A stretch of 5,035 bases of DNA from Candidatus Kariarchaeota archaeon (GTDB lineage: Archaea; Asgardarchaeota; Heimdallarchaeia; Heimdallarchaeales; Kariarchaeaceae): NCBI GenBank assembly GCA_016839545.1, contig JAEOUB010000125.1:1-5035 (forward strand). Reading direction: 5' to 3'. Both the position numbers and the translations under genes were made by a program. The notes below the pieces were generated by a model, which was not told the DNA's origin, did not search any database, and saw only the letters and a program-made list of their open reading frames with translations. Positions 1-4,633 of the stretch are shown in pieces; position 1 is the stretch's first letter, and the number at the start of each line of letters is the position of its first letter.

Positions 1-68
1 ATGTCAACAGTGGGTGAATCCAGCTCTGAAGCAGGATCTATGACCCGGAATTTGGCACGTGGATTCAT
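1..68 (-). CDS. 5' end of an unidentified protein, cut by the left edge
   Basis: The ATG at 68-66 overlaps the TGA of the upstream 136-residue gene in an ATGA arrangement, the usual sign of translational coupling. The frame then stays open for 22 codons to the edge and begins MNPRAKFRVIDPASELDSP. The fragment is polar, with a short basic start and then an acidic, proline-containing stretch. It has no signal peptide or membrane segment. It is too short to assign to any family. The start rests on the overlap geometry, not on a recognised domain. Confidence 0.5.
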   Translation of the reverse strand, partial: MNPRAKFRVIDPASELDSPTVD

Positions 69-475
69 AATTCCACCGCCTCACAGGTCTTCAGATAGTG
101 GTATATCTCCTCACTGAGTGAATAGGTATGATAGAGCACCCACATGGAAAAGTCAACAGGATGCAGTAGGGACTCAGGTAAGGTCTCAAGCCTGCTCTGA
201 TTAATCTGAGACAATTGTAACTCCTGGTACCGCTGTGCCTCTTGCAGAAGGTTTCTTCCCAGTTCCAGAGACGAGGTACTCAACCCGGGTCGGGCAAGCC
301 TGGCCTCAAGGAGACTGATTTGCTGGATAAACTGCTGATGAGTCTTGTCAAACTGGATTTGTACTTTTTTTCGTGCAATTTTAGGCCTGGTTTCCTTCCC
401 GGTAATTAATTTCTGTAACCAAATTCGAGCTCCAGCAACACGATCTCCTACTTTCAATTTGGTCACCTGACACAA
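65..475 (-). CDS. Unrecognised 136-residue helical protein
   Basis: I do not recognise this protein. It has a basic N-terminal third (about residues 7-37, many Lys/Arg). This is followed by a Gln- and Leu-rich helical stretch with coiled-coil character (about 40-95, interrupted near 63-70 by a Pro/Gly/Ser segment) and an aromatic-rich C-terminal helix (about 107-130) with several Trp/Tyr/His. No membrane segment or metal motif is visible. The start is uncertain. TTG at 475 is the longest choice, while GTG at 466 lies about 30 bases from the A/T-rich box at 491-500 and would suit a leaderless message. Neither has a good Shine-Dalgarno sequence. Its stop overlaps the next gene's start (ATGA), so the two are probably co-translated and may work together. 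A nucleic-acid or scaffold role would be a guess from the charge pattern alone. Confidence 0.6.
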   Translation of the reverse strand: MCQVTKLKVGDRVAGARIWLQKLITGKETRPKIARKKVQIQFDKTHQQFIQQISLLEARLARPGLSTSSLELGRNLLQEAQRYQELQLSQINQSRLETLPESLLHPVDFSMWVLYHTYSLSEEIYHYLKTCEAVEL

Positions 476-490
476 CTAGACAGGTCTCTC

Positions 491-500
491 AAAATAAATA
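491..500 (-). promoter_or_regulatory. Candidate TATA box for the leftward gene pair
   Basis: Read on the minus strand this is TATTTATTTT, the most A/T-rich run in the 118-base divergent spacer. Its centre is about 21 bases from the TTG at 475 and about 30 from the GTG at 466. That matches archaeal TATA-to-start distances for a leaderless or nearly leaderless transcript. It could also serve the rightward gene pair, leaving a leader of about 70 bases. The call is based on sequence only, with no clear BRE. Confidence 0.35.
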
Positions 501-581
501 GATAGTGCTTACCCGAGTTGATTTTGTCCACGAAGACTTTGAAGTTGTCCCGTTTCCAACGACTCCAATCACAATCCAAAT

Positions 582-589
582 AGGAGGGA
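582..589 (+). promoter_or_regulatory. Strong Shine-Dalgarno site of the DUF423 gene
   Basis: AGGAGGGA contains a complete AGGAGG and ends four bases before the ATG at 594 (six bases from AGGAGG). This spacing picks ATG 594 over the in-frame ATG at 606, which would lie 18 bases downstream of AGGAGG. It also shows that this organism uses Shine-Dalgarno-led initiation for some genes. Confidence 0.75.
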
Positions 590-593
590 CAGC

Positions 594-959
594 ATGGAAT
601 ACGGTATGAACAGGCAATGGCTCACTGTGGGTGCAGTATTTGGAGGGTTATCTGTGATACTTGGTGCATTTGGCACACATTCACTTGAAAGTGTCCTCGG
701 TGAGTCTCTTACCACCTATGAGACAGCTGCTCAGTACCAGATGTACCATGCATTGGCACTGCTGCTGCTCTCTAACCTGGATGATACAGTCTGGATCAAC
801 CGGGCAGGGTATGCCTTTGTCGTGGGCATTTTGCTGTTTTGTGGGAGTCTCTACACCCTGTCTCTTACCGGGCTGAGTTGGCTGGGTGCTGTAGCTCCAC
901 TGGGTGGCGCTGCCTTTATTGTGGGATGGGCGTGTCTGATCATGGGGGCAAGGTCATAA
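594..959 (+). CDS. DUF423 family integral membrane protein (YgdD/YwdK type)
   Basis: The 121-residue protein has the usual DUF423 size and about four hydrophobic helices: roughly residues 8-28, 47-62, 72-91 and 95-118. Family signatures are visible. The GAFGTHSL block at 24-31 corresponds to the common GAFGAHxL. The TAAQYQMYHALALL block at 44-57 carries the conserved His at 52. A GILLFCGSLYTL block lies at 78-89, and the last helix has the APLGG...GW pattern at 101-112. The family is common in bacteria, and its biochemical function is unknown. A strong AGGAGG site fixes the start at 594. The stop overlaps the next start (TAATG), which implies co-translation with the 199-residue protein. Transfer from bacteria is possible but is not shown by the sequence alone. 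Confidence 0.92.
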   Translation: MEYGMNRQWLTVGAVFGGLSVILGAFGTHSLESVLGESLTTYETAAQYQMYHALALLLLSNLDDTVWINRAGYAFVVGILLFCGSLYTLSLTGLSWLGAVAPLGGAAFIVGWACLIMGARS

Positions 960-1558
960 TGGCTCTGTTTCTCCACAGTTACATCAATATCCCTGAGAAG
1001 GATCAGAAGAAGATCACTCTGAAACGAGGAAATCCATTTCGCCACACCCTCTGGGCAGTCGGGATGCTCCGTGCCTCACTCTACAAAGCTCCTGCACAAC
1101 CGAAGATGCAAATCTACGAGATGGTCCAGGATCCGGATTTTGATATCGAGGATCCCAGTCCCACAGAGATGCTGATTGTGGATAGCTGTATACAGGAACT
1201 TCTTCGAGAGGTGGAACGTGTACAGGCAGATAGCCAGGTGAGACACAAGGAGCACTTCATCGTCGGGTTTGATCTGCAGAGACAGCTGGGACTGCTCTAC
1301 CAGAAGGCAATTGATTACAATGTGCACAACCCTGAGAATATCTATCATGCCATTATGGGAGCTTCTTGGATAGACCTCTCGGGACTGATGGCACTTACCC
1401 CGGGTCGCAAGACACTGAAACCTGGGTATGTGCCAGAGGAGATCGTCAGTCGCTGGGGGAAGTTGGAACAACCTGAACTTGCTGGTAACAGTGTGGCAGA
1501 TCTACTGGAAGGGGATCTGATCAGGCTGGTACAGTATTATCATGAGATTCTTCGCTGA
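959..1558 (+). CDS. Unrecognised 199-residue soluble protein coupled to DUF423
   Basis: The ATG at 959 shares two bases with the stop of the DUF423 gene (TAATG), and an AGG at 951-953 sits five bases upstream. The frame is also open further upstream, but that part only overlaps the well-supported DUF423 frame. I do not recognise the family. The N-terminus FLHSYINIPEKD and a region rich in His, Arg and aromatics (about 22-42) lead into an acidic stretch DPDFDIEDPSPTE (58-70). Then come predicted helices at about 71-92, 104-122 and 176-198. There is no membrane helix, Cys pair or P-loop. The only His-containing acidic motifs are scattered, so an enzyme class cannot be proposed. Its 3' end overlaps the 3' end of the convergent topoisomerase gene by 38 bases. 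Confidence 0.8.
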   Translation: MALFLHSYINIPEKDQKKITLKRGNPFRHTLWAVGMLRASLYKAPAQPKMQIYEMVQDPDFDIEDPSPTEMLIVDSCIQELLREVERVQADSQVRHKEHFIVGFDLQRQLGLLYQKAIDYNVHNPENIYHAIMGASWIDLSGLMALTPGRKTLKPGYVPEEIVSRWGKLEQPELAGNSVADLLEGDLIRLVQYYHEILR

Positions 1559-3416
1559 GTACTTCCTGTAGTAGCTTGTTGATCTGTGTTGTATCCTGCA
1601 CACCTTTCTTTGACTGATCACTCAGGTTAAGTGACTGCAGCAGAGTCTGGTACTGTGCAAGCTTGGGAAAGAGCTCCTTGTGCAGGGACAGGTACTCTTT
1701 GCGTAGCTGATCAAGCATCTCAGGATAGGGTTTCTTGCCAGTGGCCACCAGGTCCATCAGGTCTTCAACATGTGAGGTGAACTCAGGACGTATGACCTCG
1801 GGCCAGATAGGTGCCAGAGAGGCAATCAGTGCCCTGCCCCAGGGAGTAGAGATCAGCTGCTGCTTCTGTCTGCGGACATAATTCCGCTGCTCAATTTTCT
1901 TGATAATATCAGGTCGGGAAGACTTGGTTCCAATATTTGCTTTCTCCATGTCGAGGAGTAGCTGGCTGTCTCGCAATCGTGGTGGAGGCTTGGTCTTACT
2001 CTGCTCAATTTTGAGCTTGTCCAGTACCACAGCAGTCTGCAGTGTAAGCGGTGGCAGGTCATTGGTCTTGGTAGTAGACCACCACTGGATCTCCTTCCAT
2101 CCCTCTGCCGCCACGGTTCTGCCCTCTGTCAGAAACGCTTCCTCCTCAACCATGGTGGTGATTGCCACCTGGTCGATGATATGATCATCCATAAACAGGG
2201 ACAGGTAATAGCGGGTGAGAATATCCCAGGCTTTCTGATGTGCTGCATCTACCTGAGCCAGTTCCTTCAATTCTCCAGTGGGATGAATGGGATCGTGGTC
2301 CTCCTCAACACCCTTGCGAGGTCCATTGCGCCGTACCTGTGCGGTGGCCTTGATCTTGGCAATGTGGGGAACCAACTCTGGCTTCTTGGCCAGCTTGGAG
2401 ATAATATCCTTGTGTGGAAAGGGATCTGCAAATTTCTTGTTCTCTGTCCTGGGGTATGACAGCAGTCCCTTGTTGTAGAGTTCCACCATATAACCCAGTG
2501 CCGTCTCTGCTTTGACCTTCATCACCCGAGTCAACAGTGATACTGCCGCTGTGGTATTGTGAGGATAAGGTGGGGGAATCTTCTGCTGATCTGAGATTAC
2601 TGATGCGATCTTGGCTGCCCTGTTTTGCAGTTGTGGCAGCAGCTTGTCATAGACAGATCGATCTGCAAGAGGGCCCAGATGATGTGTTCCCTGGTAATCT
2701 CCCAATTGAGAGGAGAAATCAGCCACCAGTTTGAATCTGTCCTCGACAACAAAGGTCTCGTGTGCCAGATCTGCCATCACTATCAAAAACAGGGTGGGCA
2801 ACTGGACACGACCGACACTGACCACCTTGACCTTGGCAACCTTGCGAGCAGCACGGGTGATCTCCCGGGTTCCGGCAAATCCCAGCCAGGCATCGATTGT
2901 ACGGCGACCCTGTACTCCCAGCCCCAGGCGATCATTCCAGCCCTTGGGATTGAGAAAAGCACGCTTGATCTCAGCATCTGTCAGTGAGGCATTCCAGACA
3001 CGTCGCACAGGCATCTTCTTGATCTGATTCTTCAGAATAGTGACCACCTCAAGGGCAATATTGTCACCCTCACTGTCAGGATCCAGTCCCAGCCATAGCT
3101 CATCCTTGCCCTTGATCTCCTTGCGCAACAGGGTCACATACTTGCGGGTATGCTTGACTTCCAGTGCCTGGGGATCAACCACGATATTGATCGGGGCACA
3201 CTCTCCCCAGCCATAGCCCTTGGCAGTATCAATGGTTGAGATATGACCCACCAGTGGCAGAAACGTGATAGTAGTTGGCTGTGGTGCGCTTTTCCAAGTG
3301 CCGGTGTAGGTAAAGACATACTTGCCATGCTTGGTCGATTTGAAGCTACCACAGAGCGTAGTAGCAAATTTCTTGACCTGACTGGTTTTCTCACCAATGA
3401 CTAGGATATGTCTCAG
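1521..3416 (-). CDS. topA: Type IA DNA topoisomerase (topo I/III-like), probable CTG start
   Basis: This enzyme relaxes negatively supercoiled or single-strand-containing DNA by cutting one strand through a 5'-phosphotyrosine link. Counting from CTG 3416, it has 631 residues. The Toprim domain starts with ILVIGEK (4-10, catalytic Glu9) and continues to GHIS (57-60) and DPDSEG (112-117, metal-binding Asp112, Asp114 and Glu116). Core motifs follow: SVGRVQLPTL (200-209), YPRTE with the catalytic Tyr321 and Arg323, HDPIHPTG (374-381) and IGTKSSRPDII (495-505). The spacing closely parallels E. coli TopA (Glu9, Asp111/113, Glu115, Tyr319). There is no Cys4 zinc finger at the C-terminus, which is instead a helical charged tail. 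The DREG signature reads DSEG. There is no ATG, GTG or TTG in frame between the upstream stop (near 3446) and GTG 3251, and GTG 3251 would delete Glu9. CTG 3416 has GGTGG four bases upstream. The gene symbol follows common archaeal usage; Top3-like naming is equally possible. Confidence 0.93.
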   Translation of the reverse strand: MRHILVIGEKTSQVKKFATTLCGSFKSTKHGKYVFTYTGTWKSAPQPTTITFLPLVGHISTIDTAKGYGWGECAPINIVVDPQALEVKHTRKYVTLLRKEIKGKDELWLGLDPDSEGDNIALEVVTILKNQIKKMPVRRVWNASLTDAEIKRAFLNPKGWNDRLGLGVQGRRTIDAWLGFAGTREITRAARKVAKVKVVSVGRVQLPTLFLIVMADLAHETFVVEDRFKLVADFSSQLGDYQGTHHLGPLADRSVYDKLLPQLQNRAAKIASVISDQQKIPPPYPHNTTAAVSLLTRVMKVKAETALGYMVELYNKGLLSYPRTENKKFADPFPHKDIISKLAKKPELVPHIAKIKATAQVRRNGPRKGVEEDHDPIHPTGELKELAQVDAAHQKAWDILTRYYLSLFMDDHIIDQVAITTMVEEEAFLTEGRTVAAEGWKEIQWWSTTKTNDLPPLTLQTAVVLDKLKIEQSKTKPPPRLRDSQLLLDMEKANIGTKSSRPDIIKKIEQRNYVRRQKQQLISTPWGRALIASLAPIWPEVIRPEFTSHVEDLMDLVATGKKPYPEMLDQLRKEYLSLHKELFPKLAQYQTLLQSLNLSDQSKKGVQDTTQINKLLQEVLSEESHDNTVPA

Positions 3417-3420
3417 ATAA

Positions 3421-3425
3421 CCACC
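3421..3425 (-). promoter_or_regulatory. Shine-Dalgarno-like GGTGG before the CTG start of the topoisomerase
   Basis: On the minus strand the sequence reads GGTGG, then TTAT, then CTG. GGTG matches part of the canonical GGAGGTGA complement of 16S rRNA, and the spacing is suitable for CTG 3416. It is the only ribosome-binding-like motif near the expected Toprim N-terminus, so it supports that start. The match is short and could be chance. Confidence 0.4.
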
Positions 3426-3474
3426 GATACGTGCTGAATACTCTCAAGATTAATGGGTTTCTACCCTGTATGAT

Positions 3475-3633
3475 CTAGAACTGAATGTTTGCGGCAAAAT
3501 ACATGACGACAGTCAACGCGGCACTGAACAGAGCAGAGAGAGCAAAGATCTGGTATGCCTTCTTCTTGTCTGCTTCGAGTGCAAATTCGTCTGTGATTTC
3601 GGCCTCTTTTGGTACTGTAATGAAATTTTCCAT
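3475..3633 (-). CDS. 52-residue single-helix membrane protein
   Basis: I recognise no family. The protein has a polar, acidic head (MENFITVPKEAEITDEFALE), a basic patch ADKKK at 21-25 and one hydrophobic helix at about 27-50 ending in ANIQF. The charge pattern suggests a tail- or signal-anchored protein with the N-terminus on the cytoplasmic side. The start at 3633 is chosen because GAGGTGA lies five bases upstream. An in-frame ATG at 3657 would add eight residues but lacks such a site and overlaps the preceding gene. It begins 10 bases after the stop of the longin-like gene, so the two are almost certainly on one message and may form a membrane complex (inference). The topoisomerase start follows 58 bases after its stop. 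Confidence 0.72.
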   Translation of the reverse strand: MENFITVPKEAEITDEFALEADKKKAYQIFALSALFSAALTVVMYFAANIQF

Positions 3634-3638
3634 AATTA

Positions 3639-3645
3639 TCACCTC
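3639..3645 (-). promoter_or_regulatory. Shine-Dalgarno site of the 52-residue protein
   Basis: GAGGTGA on the minus strand lies five bases before ATG 3633 and overlaps the TGA stop (3646-3644) of the longin-like gene. A ribosome finishing that gene would stop on this site, so re-initiation is plausible. It decides the start at 3633 over the one at 3657. Confidence 0.7.
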
Positions 3646-4360
3646 ATTCCATGACATACCGTTCGGCCAACGCATTGGTCGTACAGAAGCGGTAGAAATA
3701 TTGTAGTAGCCCAAGAAAGCCGAGAAAGTTGGTCACGAATAGGCCAAATATCAGATAGCTCGGCAAATTTAGGAGCACTATTGCTGTCAGCAGCACTGCT
3801 GAGATGATGAAGAACGTGAGTCCGAAGTTGAGTCGTCGGATACGCTCTGATCGCCCGATGTTACACTTGCCTGGCTCATATCCCACTGATTTGAAAATCA
3901 GAGAGCGGACATCCTCTCGTATCGAGTTGCGTTCGTATTCACCTCCAACCACCAGTTTTTCCTTTCTCAGATAGGAGTCAAAATCTATCAGCAGGTCGTC
4001 AAGCGAGGCGGAGTGGGGGCTCTCAAAGTCCAGGTTATCTTGCAGGAGCTTGGTATCTAGATAGTCCTTGACCTCGTTGATCTTACCATTGTAGGTATCA
4101 ACCATATTGATGTCAGGGGAAGAAGAAGTGAAGATCAGTGAGAACTCTTTTGCCCGTGTCATCAGGTACTTCTTGAGTTCAAACTGGATCAGCTTGACCT
4201 CACCATTTTGCAACTCTGTTGCGAAGGTTCCAATTGCGGTGATAAAGGAGGATTGCAGGATCATACTGCTGTCATCATAGTTGCCCTCACCGGTATTATT
4301 GTGGTAGTACACCGGCAGGCCTGCAGAGTTGATGAGCTGCACCTCGATAATATCAGACAT
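3644..4360 (-). CDS. Longin/roadblock-like domain protein with C-terminal two-helix membrane anchor
   Basis: Counting from ATG 4360, the protein has 238 residues. Residues 3-20 (DIIEVQLINSAGLPVYYH) form two strands around an S-A-G-L-P turn. The helix DSSMILQSSFITAIGTFATEL follows (30-50), then strands at about 54-79 (VKLIQFELKKY, EFSLIFTSS) and a helix at about 91-107. This is the strand-strand-helix-three-strand-helix order of longin/roadblock-like domains. A polar helical linker (about 110-175, with basic RSERIRR at 170-176) precedes two membrane helices (about 178-198 and 201-222) and a short basic tail. Small longin and roadblock proteins are abundant in Asgard archaea, and related folds serve small GTPases and vesicle trafficking in eukaryotes. 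Any such role here is inferred. ATG 4381 would add seven residues, but 4360 fits the domain start and the TATA-like element. The domain call is by pattern, not by search. Confidence 0.72.
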   Translation of the reverse strand: MSDIIEVQLINSAGLPVYYHNNTGEGNYDDSSMILQSSFITAIGTFATELQNGEVKLIQFELKKYLMTRAKEFSLIFTSSSPDINMVDTYNGKINEVKDYLDTKLLQDNLDFESPHSASLDDLLIDFDSYLRKEKLVVGGEYERNSIREDVRSLIFKSVGYEPGKCNIGRSERIRRLNFGLTFFIISAVLLTAIVLLNLPSYLIFGLFVTNFLGFLGLLQYFYRFCTTNALAERYVME

Positions 4361-4383
4361 TACAAAATAAGATGAGTGCATCA

Positions 4384-4392
4384 GGATAAAAG
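4384..4392 (-). promoter_or_regulatory. Candidate TATA box of the longin-like operon
   Basis: CTTTTATCC on the minus strand is centred about 28 bases before ATG 4360, the distance expected for a leaderless archaeal transcript. No Shine-Dalgarno sequence precedes either candidate ATG (4360 or 4381), which fits leaderless translation. If correct, the message starts too late to include ATG 4381. Confidence 0.4.
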
Positions 4393-4425
4393 TGATAGTA
4401 TTTGACTAAAGCCCGTTAGGTATAT

Positions 4426-4456
4426 CTGGAACTTGCAGTGGATGCATATGTTCCAG
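4426..4456. other. Imperfect inverted repeat (hairpin) in the intergenic region
   Basis: CTGGAAC (4426-4432) pairs exactly with GTTCCAG (4450-4456). Inside it, TGCA (4434-4437) can pair with TGCA (4443-4446) around a five-base loop, with single-base bulges between the two stems. About 12 pairs are possible. It lies about 66 bases upstream of the longin-like gene start. It would be in that gene's leader if transcription began at the distal TATA-like element (4541-4550). Confidence 0.45.
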
Positions 4457-4505
4457 TTTCAGTACAGGAAGTAAAGGAAATTAAAAATATTTTGCGCTAG
4501 TAATT

Positions 4506-4523
4506 ATCAGCAGCGGGGCTGAT
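4506..4523. other. Short inverted repeat, ATCAGC/GCTGAT
   Basis: ATCAGC (4506-4511) and GCTGAT (4518-4523) form a perfect six-base stem around a six-base loop, AGCGGG. A transcript from the minus-strand TATA-like element at 4541-4550 would begin close to this stem, so it could form a 5' cap hairpin. A stem this short can occur by chance. Confidence 0.3.
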
Positions 4524-4540
4524 TGAAAATCTAAAATATT

Positions 4541-4550
4541 GTATATATAA
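4541..4550 (-). promoter_or_regulatory. Distal TATA-like element TTATATATAC
   Basis: The minus strand reads GGGGTTATATATAC, the strongest TATA-like sequence in the window. Transcription leftward would start near 4520 and give the longin-like gene a leader of about 160 bases, or produce a separate small RNA. The core is nearly symmetrical, so rightward use is possible. That would put the start near 4570, at the 4574-4599 hairpin and antisense to the zinc-ribbon gene. Confidence 0.35.
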
Positions 4551-4573
4551 CCCCTCAAACGCGGTTAGAAATA

Positions 4574-4599
4574 TTGCGTGTAAGCCCGACTACACGCAA
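4574..4599. other. Perfect 9-bp inverted repeat downstream of the zinc-ribbon gene
   Basis: TTGCGTGTA (4574-4582) is the exact reverse complement of TACACGCAA (4591-4599), around the eight-base spacer AGCCCGAC. It lies 34 bases beyond the stop of the zinc-ribbon gene. In that gene's direction the T-rich run (ATTATTTTT, reading from 4606 to 4598) comes before the stem, not after it, so it is not a bacterial-type intrinsic terminator. It could be a structured 3' end, a protein-binding dyad or part of a small RNA. Confidence 0.55.
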
Positions 4600-4633
4600 A
4601 AATAATGTGGGGCTCTTGTAAGAAATATCTAGA

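Noticed and set aside
544..560. GTTG...CAAC inverted repeat in the divergent spacer
   Set aside because: It has only four paired bases with a nine-base loop, well within chance.
839..958. Upstream extension of the 199-residue protein
   Set aside because: The extension lies inside the well-supported DUF423 gene in another frame. The TAATG start at 959 is the natural choice.
1076..1471. 131-codon minus-strand open frame opposite the 199-residue gene
   Set aside because: The composition is atypical (Cys, His and Leu scattered, no domain), no start signal is visible, and the plus-strand gene has the overlap and coupling evidence.
2625..2987. 120-codon plus-strand open frame antisense to the topoisomerase
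   Set aside because: It has no family resemblance, no ribosome binding site, and lies entirely opposite conserved topoisomerase motifs. Several shorter plus-strand frames between 1900 and 3027 were rejected for the same reason.
3134..3397. Open frame on the minus strand covering the 5' part of the topoisomerase
   Set aside because: It lies in another frame. The topoisomerase frame over the same bases encodes ILVIGEK, GHIS and adjoining Toprim sequence, so this one is a shadow.
3485..3706. 73-codon plus-strand open frame opposite the 52-residue membrane protein
   Set aside because: It is an antisense shadow. The minus-strand frame has a clear Shine-Dalgarno site and a membrane-protein pattern.
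4574..4599. Intrinsic terminator for the zinc-ribbon gene
   Set aside because: In the direction of that gene the T-rich run comes before the stem and no T-run follows it. The stem is kept only as an inverted repeat of unknown role.
4361..4633. CRISPR array, tRNA or insertion-sequence end in the intergenic region
   Set aside because: The repeats are too short and irregularly spaced for CRISPR, no tRNA arms or CCA-type acceptor are visible, and there is no transposase or matched terminal repeat with a target duplication.
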